Origin: Clostridia bacterium
GTDB lineage: Bacteria > Bacillota > Clostridia > Oscillospirales > Acutalibacteraceae
Direction: 5' to 3'
NCBI GenBank assembly: GCA_017415515.1
Contig: JAFQGI010000032.1
Span: forward strand, 1-64,000
Length of the DNA stretch: 64,000 nucleotides
The number at the start of each line of letters is the position of its first letter. Positions within the stretch are counted from its first letter, which is position 1. The notes beneath the pieces were generated by a model. The model was not told the DNA's origin and ran no database searches. It saw only the letters and a list, made by a program, of their open reading frames with translations. The translations under genes were made by a program, and so were the position numbers. Positions 7,813 to 17,233 of the stretch are shown here, one piece after another.

Positions 7813-9655
7813 AAGCCTGTTCCTTTACAAAAGCTTCGATGCCCTGTGCATCCAAGCCCACACGGTGCAAGCCCTGAGCGGTGGTGCAGGCACCCAAGGT
7901 TTCTTCAATAGCGCGGATGGCGTATTTGCCGCCAAAGCCCGCCTGCATCAGGCGGCTGCCCAGCAGATCACCTACGCCGCCGCGGGTCTCTTCCAGCACC
8001 AGCACACAACGGTATTGCTGTGCCAGCGCCACCACTTCCGCTTCCACAGGCAGAATGCGGTTCAATTTCAAGACGGATATCAACTTACCCTCGGCGCGGT
8101 AGCGACGGCACAGCGCCAACACCTCGCCATAGGTGCGACCATAGGTCACCAACAGCACGTCGCGGCCACCATCGTCATCCAAGCAGAACGGCTTTTCTTC
8201 CGGCACATAATCCGCCAACGAAGCATCCTCTCCACCCTTGGGATACCGAACGGCGGCAATGCCGTCGGCATCGTATAACGCCTGCCGCAAATGCAGATCC
8301 AGCTCTTGAAAGTTGGAGGGCGCATACATAGTCACGTTGGGAATGGTGGCAAGCATTGCCACATCGTAGATGCCCTGATGGGTCTCGCCGTCATCCGGCA
8401 CCACGCCGGCACGGTCGATTGCCAACACAACGTGGTTGTTCATCAAGGCGGTATCGTTAATGAGCTGGTCATAGCTACGTTGCAAGAAGGTGGAATACAC
8501 CGCGAACACCGGAAGCAATCCGCCCCGCGCCATACCGGCGGAGAAGGTGACGGCGTGCTCCTCTGCGATACCCGTATCGAAAAAACGGGTGGGATATTTC
8601 TGGGCAAACTCTTCTAAGCAGGTGCCCTTGATCATCGCGGCGGTCACCGCCACGATGCGGCTATCCTCTGCCGCCAAACCGCAGAGAGTTTGACCAAAGC
8701 GAGAGGAAAAGCTCTCGCCGCCGCTTTGCGGTATACCGGTGTCGGGATCAAAGCAGGAAATGCCGTGATAGGTATCCGGCTTTTCCTCCGCATAGGGGGT
8801 GCCTTTTCCCTTGATGGTGTTGACGTGCAGCAGCACCGGCTTACCCACGCTCTTGGCGGCACGGAACGCCTCAATGAGATCGTCCAGGTCGTGTCCGTCT
8901 ACGGGACCCATATAGTGGAAGCCCATATTTTCAAAGAAAGAGGTGCCGGAATACACCGAACGCTTCAACTTGGTCTTAACAAACTGGATGAACCGGGTGA
9001 GCGGACGGCCGATCAACGGGGTGTGGTTGAGTATTTTGCTCAGCTTTTGCTTAACACGCACATACTTAACCTTTGTGCGCAAATGAGACAGATACCGTGC
9101 CACAAAACCCACGTTTTCGCTGATGGACATCTTATTGTCGTTGAGCACCACAATCAGACGGTCTTCACTGCGGCCGGCATTGCTCAGGCCCTCGTAGGCC
9201 AGGCCGCCGGTCAATGCGCCGTCACCGATGACGGCGATGGTATAGCTCTTATCCCCCGTCAGCGCCTTAGCCTTGGCGATACCGTTGGCCACCGAGATAG
9301 AGGTGCTGCTGTGACCTGCCACAAAGGCGTCGTGGACGCTTTCGGCAGGATTGGGAAAGCCGCTGATGCCCCCCTGCTGACGCAGGGTGTGAAAACGGGT
9401 ATAGCGGTCGGTCAGCAGCTTATGAGCATAGCACTGGTGCCCCACGTCCCAAACGATCGCATCCTTGGGGGTGGTGAACACCCGATGCATCGCCACCGTC
9501 AGCTCCACCGTTCCCAAATTGGATGCCAAATGACCGCCGGTGCGGGAAACGGTTTCCACCATCTTCTGCCGTAATTGGGCACACAGATCGGTGAGCTCTT
9601 TGGTATTCATTTTTTTAATATCCTTGGGAGAATGGATGTGTTCCAATCTCTTCAT
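7802..9655 (-). CDS. dxs: 1-deoxy-D-xylulose-5-phosphate synthase
   Basis: 617 residues. Thiamine-diphosphate enzyme condensing pyruvate and glyceraldehyde 3-phosphate, the first step of the MEP isoprenoid pathway. The TPP-binding motif is GDGALTGGLAYEGLSNAG..LNDN, with the catalytic region EEHAVTFSAGMA downstream and a transketolase C-terminal domain. It sits behind ispA, so this operon couples precursor and prenyl diphosphate synthesis. Confidence 0.97.
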   Translation of the reverse strand: MKRLEHIHSPKDIKKMNTKELTDLCAQLRQKMVETVSRTGGHLASNLGTVELTVAMHRVFTTPKDAIVWDVGHQCYAHKLLTDRYTRFHTLRQQGGISGFPNPAESVHDAFVAGHSSTSISVANGIAKAKALTGDKSYTIAVIGDGALTGGLAYEGLSNAGRSEDRLIVVLNDNKMSISENVGFVARYLSHLRTKVKYVRVKQKLSKILNHTPLIGRPLTRFIQFVKTKLKRSVYSGTSFFENMGFHYMGPVDGHDLDDLIEAFRAAKSVGKPVLLHVNTIKGKGTPYAEEKPDTYHGISCFDPDTGIPQSGGESFSSRFGQTLCGLAAEDSRIVAVTAAMIKGTCLEEFAQKYPTRFFDTGIAEEHAVTFSAGMARGGLLPVFAVYSTFLQRSYDQLINDTALMNNHVVLAIDRAGVVPDDGETHQGIYDVAMLATIPNVTMYAPSNFQELDLHLRQALYDADGIAAVRYPKGGEDASLADYVPEEKPFCLDDDGGRDVLLVTYGRTYGEVLALCRRYRAEGKLISVLKLNRILPVEAEVVALAQQYRCVLVLEETRGGVGDLLGSRLMQAGFGGKYAIRAIEETLGACTTAQGLHRVGLDAQGIEAFVKEQAYGR

Positions 9656-9670
9656 ACATAGTCACCCTTT

Positions 9671-10564
9671 TTAGTGATCTCGATTCAGCAAAGCCTCGGC
9701 CAGTTGACGCAGGCTGTCGACCTCATGCCCAAACACAGACAGCGCCGCCACCGCTTCGGCGGTGCGCTGCGCCGCCAAACGGCGTGCCGCTTCCAAACCC
9801 AGCAGAGATACGTAGGTAGTCTTTTCATTTTCGGCGTCGCTGCCCACCGGCTTGCCCAGCTTTTCGGCAGATGCGGTGACGTCCAAGATGTCGTCAATGA
9901 TCTGGAAAGACAAACCGATACCCTCGCCAAAGGTGCGGGCGGCCTGCTCCTGCTCCGGGGTGGCGCCCGCCAAGCGAGCACCCATCACACAGGCGGCAAT
10001 CAGCAAAGCGGCTGTCTTGCCCCTCTGCAACGCTTCCAGCGTGGCCAAGTCAATATTCTTGCCCTCGCTGTCCAGGTCGATGACCTGACCGCCCACCATG
10101 CCGTCGATGCCGGCGGCGTCCGCCAACGCAGAGGCGGCACCCAACACACCATCGGCGGTAAGAGAACCTCGGTTTTTAGGCGAAAGGATGGTTTCAAACG
10201 CCAAATTCAGCAGGCCATCCCCCGCCAACAACGCCATGGTTTCGCCATATACCGCGTGGGTAGAGGGTTTGCCGCGGCGGAGCAGACTATTGTCCATACA
10301 AGGCAGGTCGTCGTGCACCAGCGAGTAGGAATGGATCATTTCGATGGCCGCCGCGGCGGGCATCGCCGCCTCAGGGGCGCCACCGCACAGGCGGCAAAAC
10401 TCCAGCGTCAGCACCGGACGAATCCGCTTGCCCCCATCGGCGCAGGCATAGGCCATCGCCTCAGCCACCACCGTCTGCAAGCCGCCGGTAGCGGGCATAT
10501 AGGCAGGCAACAGCGCCTCAAAGCGATCACAATGCGCCTGCAACTGGTTGGTGTAAATAGACAT
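9671..10564 (-). CDS. ispA: Geranyl/farnesyl diphosphate synthase
   Basis: 297 residues from MSIYTNQL. The GGGAGAGG ribosome site lies just upstream; an earlier in-frame GTG falls inside that site. Trans-prenyltransferase with first Asp-rich motif DDLPCMD and second DDILD. Makes C10-C15 prenyl diphosphates for quinone and undecaprenyl synthesis; chain length is not certain. Operon partners: xseB upstream, dxs downstream. Confidence 0.94.
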   Translation of the reverse strand: MSIYTNQLQAHCDRFEALLPAYMPATGGLQTVVAEAMAYACADGGKRIRPVLTLEFCRLCGGAPEAAMPAAAAIEMIHSYSLVHDDLPCMDNSLLRRGKPSTHAVYGETMALLAGDGLLNLAFETILSPKNRGSLTADGVLGAASALADAAGIDGMVGGQVIDLDSEGKNIDLATLEALQRGKTAALLIAACVMGARLAGATPEQEQAARTFGEGIGLSFQIIDDILDVTASAEKLGKPVGSDAENEKTTYVSLLGLEAARRLAAQRTAEAVAALSVFGHEVDSLRQLAEALLNRDH

Positions 10565-10599
10565 AGTGTTTACCTCTCCCACAAAAGTATGGTCAAGAA

Positions 10600-10854
10600 T
10601 TACAAAGACAATTCCTCACCCATATCCTCGCCCAAACGATCGGCGATGCCGGCATCGGTGTCACCGTTTTCCACGGCGGTGAGCTTGATAATCTTCTGCT
10701 CTGCCGTTTTGATCTGCTCGGCGCAATAGGCGGTCAGCTTGGTGCCCTCCTCAAACAATTTCAGAGAATCGTCCAGGGTGCAACGACCGCTCTCCAACGT
10801 TGCCACAATCTGCTCCAGGCGGGTCATCGCCTGCTCAAAAGTCATATCAGCCAT
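10600..10854 (-). CDS. xseB: Exodeoxyribonuclease VII small subunit
   Basis: 84 residues with the family signature FEQAMTRLEQIVATLESG and LDDSLKLFEEG. Helical partner of XseA in a single-strand-specific exonuclease. Overlaps xseA by 8 nt. Confidence 0.96.
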   Translation of the reverse strand: MADMTFEQAMTRLEQIVATLESGRCTLDDSLKLFEEGTKLTAYCAEQIKTAEQKIIKLTAVENGDTDAGIADRLGEDMGEELSL

Positions 10855-12061
10855 TTTCCGTTTCCTCCCGAATATTCGTGACGGTACAATCCACGGTACC
10901 GTCAGTGAGTTTCAAACACAGGTTGTCCCCCGCTTTGACGCGGGAAACACTGTCCAGCACGCCGCCATCGGCGGTATAGCCGATGGCATAGCCACGACCA
11001 AGCACCTTCAGCGGGCTGAGGGCATCCAGTTTGGATGCCGCCGCCGCCAAACGGCGATCCGCCGTGCTCAGCTGCCGCTGGGCGGCAGAAGCAAAGCGAC
11101 GGGTAAGGTAGTCCAGGCGCATCGCCTGCTCCTCGGTATAATACTGCGGTGCGGAAAGGCACCGCTTGTCCTTCAAAAGCTTCAGCCGTGCTTCGGCGGC
11201 GGTCAGCACGCCGCGGCAACCGGTGTTCAAGCGGGAATGAAGCATCTGCACCTGGGACCACAGGCGAGCCCGATCCGGCACCGCCAACTCGGCGGCGGCA
11301 GAGGGAGTAGGCGCACGCAGATCCGCCACAAAGTCGCAGATGGTGAAATCCGTTTCGTGTCCCACGGCGGAGATGACGGGAATGGCGGAATCCGCCACCG
11401 CACGAGCCACCATCTCCTCGTTAAACGCCCACAGATCCTCGATGGAGCCGCCACCGCGACCCACGATCAGCATGTCGGCGGCCTTGGCGGCATTAAATCG
11501 CCGGATGGCATTCACAATGGACGGTGCGGCACCGTCACCCTGCACCAACACGGGGCAGAACACCACCTGTGCCAACGGATAACGGCGACCAAGGACGTTG
11601 AGAACGTCCCGCACCGCCGCACCGGTGGGCGACGTGATCACACCCACACGGGTGGGATACGGCGGCAAAGGACGCTTGCGACTTTCGTCAAAGAGTCCCT
11701 CTGCTGCCAGTTTCTTTTTCAGTTGTTCGTAGGCAATCTGCAAAGCACCTACGCCATCGGGTTGCATCTCCTCGATGTAGATCTGGAATGCACCGCCCGC
11801 CTCATACAGCGACACACGGGCACGAACGATCACCCGCATACCATCCTCAGGCGTAAAAGCCAGTTTGGAGGCGTATCCCTTGAACATCACCGCCTTGACC
11901 GCGGCGGTATCGTCCTTAAGGGTCATATAGAGATGTCCCGTTTTATAGTGGTTGGTGAAGTTGGAAATCTCACCGCCGATGTATACCGCCGCCAGATTGC
12001 GATCGCTCTCCAACAGGTTTTTCACATAGCGGTTGAGCTGTCCCACCGATATGACTTTCAT
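10847..12061 (-). CDS. xseA: Exodeoxyribonuclease VII large subunit
   Basis: 404 residues from MKVISVGQLNRYVKNLLE, whose ATG overlaps the stop of the preceding gene as ATGA. N-terminal OB fold (AVYIGGEISNF), catalytic region with GRGGGSIEDLWAFNEE and SAVGHETDFTICDFVADLRAPTPS, then a coiled coil. Complete. Confidence 0.96.
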   Translation of the reverse strand: MKVISVGQLNRYVKNLLESDRNLAAVYIGGEISNFTNHYKTGHLYMTLKDDTAAVKAVMFKGYASKLAFTPEDGMRVIVRARVSLYEAGGAFQIYIEEMQPDGVGALQIAYEQLKKKLAAEGLFDESRKRPLPPYPTRVGVITSPTGAAVRDVLNVLGRRYPLAQVVFCPVLVQGDGAAPSIVNAIRRFNAAKAADMLIVGRGGGSIEDLWAFNEEMVARAVADSAIPVISAVGHETDFTICDFVADLRAPTPSAAAELAVPDRARLWSQVQMLHSRLNTGCRGVLTAAEARLKLLKDKRCLSAPQYYTEEQAMRLDYLTRRFASAAQRQLSTADRRLAAAASKLDALSPLKVLGRGYAIGYTADGGVLDSVSRVKAGDNLCLKLTDGTVDCTVTNIREETENG

Positions 12062-12996
12062 CGGTCTTCCTCCCGCATTTTGCACAGGCAGGCGATGCCT
12101 GCCGCATTATCCGCCGAATAGATCGGCGGGGCGAAATGACCGCCGAAGCGGTCGGTTAAGGTCTGTTTTAACATCTGATTGGACATCACGCCGCCGGCAT
12201 ACACCAACGGCAGATCGCCGTACTGCACCAACAGTGCCTCGGTCATACCCGTCACAGCGGCACGAACACTATCCAAGCAGAAGCGTGCCACCTCAGCAGG
12301 CGGCTCACCTGCCGCCAAGCGGTCACGGCACTGATTCTCCACACCCGACAGGTGACAATCACAGCCTTTGAGGGTAGGGCGCACACGATAGGTGCTCTGC
12401 GCCTGTGCCGCCAACGCCTCCAGCGCGGGTCCGGCAGGAAACGGCAGACCCAGCATACCGCCCACGCGGTCGATGAGCTGGCCCGCCTTGAGATCCAGTG
12501 AATGGCCCACCACCCGACAACGGATGATACAATCGGCATCCGGCTCCACCAACAGTGCATCGGTGGTACCGCCGGACACGTGAAAAGCCAAAAAGGGCGC
12601 CTGACGCAGATACAGACAGTCTGCACCGGTCAGCGCCGCCATAATATGCCCCTGCTGATGGGTGAAGAAATGCACCGGAACACCCAGCGCCGCACCCAAC
12701 TGGCGTGCCGCACCGGCACCCACCAAAAAGCAGGGCATATACGACCCGTCCACCTGCTGTGGGCGGTCGGAGGCGGCCACAGCAAGGATGCCGCCGCTCA
12801 TAGCCTCGGTTAGCCGCTCCATCACGTCGGGAAGCTGGCGGGTGTGATGAAACACGGCGTCACTCTGCCGCAACCCCATCTCCCCCATCTTGACCGGCAG
12901 GAGCTGCTTCGCCTGCTGGGGCTTGTCCGCCCCCTGCGGCCAATAGGCGGCAGAGGTGGTATAGTTGCTGGTGTCCAGCCCTAAGTAGCCGCTCAT
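12058..12996 (-). CDS. Peptidase M22 / TsaD-like protein
   Basis: 312 residues of the ASKHA fold related to TsaD (Gcp), which makes the t6A tRNA modification. The N-terminal phosphate loop is LGLDTSNYTTSAA, and a metal-site-like HQQGH lies near residue 110, equivalent to HxxxH of TsaD. It lacks parts of the longer TsaD sequence and is a separate clostridial family usually annotated peptidase M22; its reaction is unproven. It occupies the place where Bacillus has folD. Confidence 0.8.
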   Translation of the reverse strand: MSGYLGLDTSNYTTSAAYWPQGADKPQQAKQLLPVKMGEMGLRQSDAVFHHTRQLPDVMERLTEAMSGGILAVAASDRPQQVDGSYMPCFLVGAGAARQLGAALGVPVHFFTHQQGHIMAALTGADCLYLRQAPFLAFHVSGGTTDALLVEPDADCIIRCRVVGHSLDLKAGQLIDRVGGMLGLPFPAGPALEALAAQAQSTYRVRPTLKGCDCHLSGVENQCRDRLAAGEPPAEVARFCLDSVRAAVTGMTEALLVQYGDLPLVYAGGVMSNQMLKQTLTDRFGGHFAPPIYSADNAAGIACLCKMREEDR

Positions 12997-13388
12997 GCTT
13001 CTGCGCGGGAAATGCTGCCCAAAATGCCGTTGACGAAAGAGGAATCCTCCTCGCCGCCGTAGCGCTTGGCCAGCTCCACCGCCTCGTTGATGGCAACGCT
13101 GTCGGGGGTGGCTTCATAAAATTTCATCTCGTAGATGGCCAAGCGGAGCACCGCCAGCGCCACACGGGAAATGCGGTTGTGGCTCCATTTGTGAGAGTAA
13201 GCCTCGATGAGGGCATCCAACTCTGCCAGCTTTTCCTCAGCGCCCTGCGCCAATTCCAGCGCAAAAGGCTCGATGATGCACTCACGGGCGTCCTGTGCCC
13301 CCTCCGCCAGGTCCATCACCGGCAGATCGTTAAAGGATTTTTCAAACAGCAGAGCAAAAGCCTGCTCACGGGATTTTCTTCTGGACAT
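12993..13388 (-). CDS. nusB: Transcription antitermination protein NusB
   Basis: 131 residues from MSRRKSREQAFALLFE; a GGAGG site sits 8 nt before this ATG and too near the ATG two codons upstream. All-helical NusB binds boxA RNA with NusE and promotes rRNA antitermination. C-terminal signature AINEAVELAKRYGGEEDSSFVNGIL is split by normal helices. It overlaps the M22-like gene by 4 nt. Confidence 0.96.
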   Translation of the reverse strand: MSRRKSREQAFALLFEKSFNDLPVMDLAEGAQDARECIIEPFALELAQGAEEKLAELDALIEAYSHKWSHNRISRVALAVLRLAIYEMKFYEATPDSVAINEAVELAKRYGGEEDSSFVNGILGSISRAEA

Positions 13389-13443
13389 ATACATCCCCTC
13401 CGCTTTCATCTTTCGTATAAATATACAATCCGGCATAGCAAGA

Positions 13444-13471
13444 AGGCCCTCTACCCTTTCGTAGAGGGCCT
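13444..13471 (-). terminator. Hairpin between the Asp23 gene and nusB
   Basis: 11-bp stem AGGCCCTCTAC with complement (13444-13454, 13461-13471). Only TTCTT follows on the minus strand, so it is probably a weak or attenuating terminator rather than a complete stop. Confidence 0.5.
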
Positions 13472-13477
13472 GCGTCA

Positions 13478-13840
13478 TCAGGCGTTCTTTTCGTCGGTTT
13501 CCACACCGTCCACATGGACGTTAATGCGGGTGACGGGTCTGCCGGTCATGGCCTGCACAGCCGTCTTGATGTTCTGCTGCAAAGCCAATGCCGTATCCTG
13601 AATGCGGGCACCCTGCTTGAGGGTGATATACACATCCAGAATGGTATCGTTTTCGGTGTTGAGCACACGCACGGCACGGGCCGCATCGTTACGGGAAATG
13701 ATGCCGCGGATATCCGCACCGCGACCGGCCAAACCGGCCACGCCCTCCGTCTCCAATGCAGCGGTGGCGACGATCGAGGCCACCACGCCCTCGGAAATGA
13801 TGCAGCTGCCTTCTGCTGACTTGAACTCTTTGGCGTCCAT
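13478..13840 (-). CDS. Asp23/Gls24 family envelope stress protein (YqhY-like)
   Basis: 120 residues of the Asp23 fold, with the repeated signature ISEGVVASIVATAALETEGVAGLAG and a second half VYITLKQGARIQ. In Bacillus, YqhY lies directly before nusB, as here, and is linked genetically to acetyl-CoA carboxylase control. The adjacent accBC genes seen in Bacillus are absent here. Confidence 0.92.
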   Translation of the reverse strand: MDAKEFKSAEGSCIISEGVVASIVATAALETEGVAGLAGRGADIRGIISRNDAARAVRVLNTENDTILDVYITLKQGARIQDTALALQQNIKTAVQAMTGRPVTRINVHVDGVETDEKNA

Positions 13841-13938
13841 AGGGATTCCTCCTTTGTGTTGTCCGCACTGCGGTCATTAACGTGATTATGGGACAATTAG
13901 AAAGCCGTAAACCGGCTTCCTCTCCACTTTTCTATACT

Positions 13939-13966
13939 ATTATAACACAAAGTTAGAAATAAGCAA
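13939..13966 (-). promoter_or_regulatory. Promoter for the Asp23-nusB-xse-isp operon
   Basis: Minus-strand -35 TTGCTT (13961-13966), 16-nt spacer, perfect -10 TATAAT (13939-13944). A small stem AAGCCG/CGGCTT (13902-13918) lies in the resulting leader. This promoter separates housekeeping genes from the sporulation operon upstream. Confidence 0.7.
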
Positions 13967-13993
13967 TATTTTATTACAAAAATACCGAAATTT

Positions 13994-14542
13994 TTATGCA
14001 CCCGCCGCCATGATCTGCACTTGATCCGCCGCCACATCGGACTGGGACACCACGATTTGCAAAATTTGCAGGCTTTCCTGCTGCTGCAACTCCTCTTGCT
14101 GTACCACCACGCTGCACCGTTCGCCGTCAATGTACACCACGCTGTCGGCAAAGCCTTTGGCCAACAGCAAATTCTCAATGTTGCTCTCCTGCAACACGTT
14201 TTCCGCGATGGCGGTGGCCTTTTCGGTGGCGCGTGCCTTATCCTCTGCCGAGGCCTGCGCACTGTCCAGCACCTCCTGAATGATAGACAAGGCCTCCTCG
14301 CGGGCGGCGGTGCGCACAGAACGTGCCTCTTCAAAATAGGAGGGTTCCCCATTCGGGTCACTGACCCCCGCCCCTACGAAGGTGGCGTCCCCCAAATTGG
14401 CGTCGTTTTTCTTAGCGGCGGTGTCCTTTCCCTTGGTGGTAGACGGGGAGCCCACCAAATAAAAATTGAGATATACGGCCAACCCCAAGGCGCCCACCAA
14501 CGCCACCAGCATCCACTGCTTTTTCTTCAAAAATTTCTTCAT
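13994..14542 (-). CDS. spoIIIAH: Stage III sporulation protein AH
   Basis: 182 residues with one N-terminal membrane anchor (WMLVALVGALGLAVYLNFYLV) and a C-terminal ring-forming domain (EEALSIIQEVLDSAQASAEDK). In the family, the mother-cell membrane protein pairs with forespore SpoIIQ across the intermembrane space to form the feeding channel. Last gene of the spoIIIA operon. Confidence 0.93.
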   Translation of the reverse strand: MKKFLKKKQWMLVALVGALGLAVYLNFYLVGSPSTTKGKDTAAKKNDANLGDATFVGAGVSDPNGEPSYFEEARSVRTAAREEALSIIQEVLDSAQASAEDKARATEKATAIAENVLQESNIENLLLAKGFADSVVYIDGERCSVVVQQEELQQQESLQILQIVVSQSDVAADQVQIMAAGA

Positions 14543-14554
14543 CCCTGTTGCCTC

Positions 14555-15079
14555 CTACTCTTGTTTCACAACGCAGACGCGTCGCTCGGAAATATGAAAG
14601 GCGGTAGACACCACCTCGATCACCCGTTGCCGTGTGACGGCGCTGTCGCCGCCGTCGCACACCACCGCCACCCCTTTCACCGTGGGTTGAAGATGGGTGA
14701 GCAGCAATCCCACCGGCCCTGCCTCCGTGTCCACCGTCAGGTAGTTCTCGCTCAGCGAGGAGGAGCCATCCACCCCCACCGAAGAGGCGGTGTCGGTGGC
14801 ATACACCGTCTGCACGTCGCTCTCCAAGGTCACCATCACTCGGCAAGCACCTACCCCCTCCACCTGCCTCAGCAAGGCGGAGATACGCGTTTCCATCGCT
14901 CGCTCCACTTGGGAGGCGGTAAGAGAAACGGCGGTTTCCTTTGTCTCTTCTTTATGAGAAGGCAACCACTCCGACACAGCAATCAATGCGATGCCCGCCA
15001 ACCCGACCCAGAGCAACAGCCGCATCACCTTATCCTTGTTCCACGTCTGCCATCGCTTCATCCACCCGTATCTTGCCAT
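14555..15079 (-). CDS. spoIIIAG: Stage III sporulation protein AG
   Basis: 174 residues. Single transmembrane helix near residues 18-37 (VMRLLLWVGLAGIALIAVSE) and a ring-building domain with VERAMETRISALLRQVEGVG and GVAVVCDGGDSAVTRQRVIE. Structural relatives are type III secretion ring proteins. Overlaps spoIIIAF by 22 nt. Confidence 0.93.
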   Translation of the reverse strand: MARYGWMKRWQTWNKDKVMRLLLWVGLAGIALIAVSEWLPSHKEETKETAVSLTASQVERAMETRISALLRQVEGVGACRVMVTLESDVQTVYATDTASSVGVDGSSSLSENYLTVDTEAGPVGLLLTHLQPTVKGVAVVCDGGDSAVTRQRVIEVVSTAFHISERRVCVVKQE

Positions 15080-15543
15080 ACCGCTACCTCCACTGCCGTG
15101 CCCAACCGCTTTTCCGCCACCTGCTGTACAGCAGTGGCACGGCGAGCAACCTCCTCGTCCACATAAAGGATGATCTGTCCCATACTTATGCTACCGTCCT
15201 CTCCAATATCCATATCGGTCACCACTTTTTTCGCCGACCAGCCATAACCGGACAACGATTGATTCACCATCCGCAACAGCGTATCGTTCACCTGTGCCAC
15301 CATCTGTTGTCGCATACGGGCCGTGATCTGCTCGGAATCGGCCGTGCTTTCCTGTGTAAAGTCAGGAAGCTTCACACCGCCAAAAAGCCCGGAAATTGGG
15401 GACAAAAGCACACACAAAAACAAGCAAGGCAGCAACATGCGCCCCTGCTGACCCAAACGGTTATCCGGAAACAGCTGGCGAAGCAATGTACAAACCACCG
15501 CGGCGGCACAAACCGACACCGCCCATTGGCGCACCCCATCCAT
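15058..15543 (-). CDS. spoIIIAF: Stage III sporulation protein AF
   Basis: 161 residues from MDGVRQWAVSV, chosen because a GGGAGG site sits 8 nt upstream. Two N-terminal transmembrane helices followed by a soluble domain with the ring-building-like fold (AVEVAVWQ). Member of the SpoIIIA-SpoIIQ channel. Confidence 0.9.
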   Translation of the reverse strand: MDGVRQWAVSVCAAAVVCTLLRQLFPDNRLGQQGRMLLPCLFLCVLLSPISGLFGGVKLPDFTQESTADSEQITARMRQQMVAQVNDTLLRMVNQSLSGYGWSAKKVVTDMDIGEDGSISMGQIILYVDEEVARRATAVQQVAEKRLGTAVEVAVWQDTGG

Positions 15544-15547
15544 CCCA

Positions 15548-16618
15548 TCAACCTCCCGCAACAAACGCCACCACCGAGGTGGAAAGGATCATCAGCAGGG
15601 CAAACACCGCCAACACGGCGATCAGCACCTTGACCGCCCCTGCGGCGGTGCGGCAAAGCGTGTCCAACGGCGTGAGCCCAAACAAAGCGGCGGCGCCACC
15701 CGCCAACTGCAACCCCACATTCCAACACACACAGGAAAGCAGCGGCGGGACGGTCACCAGCACCACCGCCAGCAACCCGAATGCCCCCACCGTGGAGCGC
15801 AGCAGGCCGCCGCATCCCATCACCGTGGCGTAGGCCTCGCTGAGCACCCCTCCCACCACCGGGACGAAATTAGAAAGCGAGAATTTCACCACACGACTGC
15901 CCAAGCTATCCCCCGCCGACGCCACCATTTGTTGCAGCGACAGAAAGCCCACAAACAAAGAGGAAAACAGCCCCAAGCCCCACATAACGGTCTTATGGAT
16001 GGCACCGCTGAAACGGTCCAGACAAAACCCATCCGCCACCGACCCGGTGCAACCCAAAGCCAGCGACACCAATAGGAAGGGAAAGACGATCCCTCTCAGC
16101 AGCCACAACAACAAGTGGATGGCCGCCAGTAGGGTTGTCTGGTAGGATACGGCGCTAACAGCCTTGCCACCCGTTGCCAAGATGGCACCATACACCGGTA
16201 CATAAGCGGTGAGAAACACCGTCACCTGCTGAATGGCCTCCCACACGCGGGAAAACAAGCCGAATAACGGCACCAGCACCGCACCGCCTGCCGCCAACAC
16301 CGCCACCCCTTGATAACTGCGTCGCAAGGACAGACTGCCCACAGCCCCATCCAAGCCACTGAACAAGGCGCACAGCAGCACCACCGCCAGCAACATCCCC
16401 AAGGTTTGCCTTGGGCCTGAGGCTTGAGTATACAGCAGATTCGTCAGCAGTTGCGCCGCATCGCCAAACCCCAGCTCGGCATAAGACGAAGGGTCGAGGG
16501 CATTCAGATCCAGGCTATCCAGCAACGCTTGCACGTTTTGCGGCAAACGCTCCGGCAGATCGGCGGCACCACTGGACTGCATCTGTTGGGTATAGGCCTC
16601 CCACACCTCTGCCGTCAT
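15548..16618 (-). CDS. spoIIIAE: Stage III sporulation protein AE
   Basis: 356 residues with many hydrophobic helices, resembling a transport-type membrane subunit of the SpoIIIA complex. Typical family members carry a signal-like N-terminus that is not evident here; the coding region instead starts by a 4-nt ATGA overlap with spoIIIAD, supporting this start. Confidence 0.9.
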   Translation of the reverse strand: MTAEVWEAYTQQMQSSGAADLPERLPQNVQALLDSLDLNALDPSSYAELGFGDAAQLLTNLLYTQASGPRQTLGMLLAVVLLCALFSGLDGAVGSLSLRRSYQGVAVLAAGGAVLVPLFGLFSRVWEAIQQVTVFLTAYVPVYGAILATGGKAVSAVSYQTTLLAAIHLLLWLLRGIVFPFLLVSLALGCTGSVADGFCLDRFSGAIHKTVMWGLGLFSSLFVGFLSLQQMVASAGDSLGSRVVKFSLSNFVPVVGGVLSEAYATVMGCGGLLRSTVGAFGLLAVVLVTVPPLLSCVCWNVGLQLAGGAAALFGLTPLDTLCRTAAGAVKVLIAVLAVFALLMILSTSVVAFVAGG

Positions 16619-17031
16619 CCCATCACCGCCTGTCCATTGACCACACGCACAATCAGCGAGAGAATTTCCTCATACAAGGGCACCGCCAACAGCAGCAGCA
16701 AAATCCGACCCGTCAGCTCCGCTTTGCCCGCCAAGGCGGTGTCGCCGGCATCCCGACAGGTGTCTGCCGCCAACTGAGTGACTAAGCAGATGCCGGCGCC
16801 GCGGAGCACCACCCCCAAATGATTTTCCTCCACCCCACCCAAAGCGGTCATCCGACGCAAGGCGGAGATGAGCGGAGACAACTGCCCCAGCAGCATCCCC
16901 GCCACCAGCACACCGGCCAACAGACTCAGGCACACCGCCAGCTCGGGACGCTGTGAACGCAGCACAGCCGACAGCAATCCCCCACACAGCAGCAGCCCCA
17001 CCGCCGTCACCAACACTTCCGTATGGGTCAT
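16615..17031 (-). CDS. spoIIIAD: Stage III sporulation protein AD
   Basis: 138 residues, almost entirely transmembrane helices, with the family stretch LGVVLRGAGICLVTQLAADTCRDAG. Overlaps spoIIIAC and spoIIIAE by 4 nt each. Confidence 0.93.
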   Translation of the reverse strand: MTHTEVLVTAVGLLLCGGLLSAVLRSQRPELAVCLSLLAGVLVAGMLLGQLSPLISALRRMTALGGVEENHLGVVLRGAGICLVTQLAADTCRDAGDTALAGKAELTGRILLLLLAVPLYEEILSLIVRVVNGQAVMG

Positions 17032-17222
17032 AGGCCAAACACCGACTTGACCGTAGCGAACAGATCGCTGATCTGCACCACCACCATCGACAGCACCACA
17101 ATCAATCCCGCCAGGGTGAGCAGCATTCCCTGCTCCTCCCGCCCCGAACGGATGAGCAGTTGATTGAGCACCGACACAATGATGCCGATGGCGGCAATCT
17201 TAAATATCAAATCCACATCCAT
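17028..17222 (-). CDS. spoIIIAC: Stage III sporulation protein AC
   Basis: 64 residues from MDVDLIFKIAAIGI, the usual length for this two-helix membrane protein; longer in-frame starts lack homologous sequence. Contains VSVLNQLLIRSGREEQGML, typical of the family. Confidence 0.93.
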   Translation of the reverse strand: MDVDLIFKIAAIGIIVSVLNQLLIRSGREEQGMLLTLAGLIVVLSMVVVQISDLFATVKSVFGL

Positions 17223-17233
17223 ATCTTTTCTCC

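Noticed and set aside
7802..9655. TPP riboswitch or other leader control of dxs
   Set aside because: dxs is inside a tight operon 15 nt from ispA; there is no space for a riboswitch.
10739..12121. 460-codon plus-strand open frame over xseA
   Set aside because: Antisense of xseA/xseB with no ribosome site or recognised family; composition rich in His, Gly and Arg as expected of a shadow.
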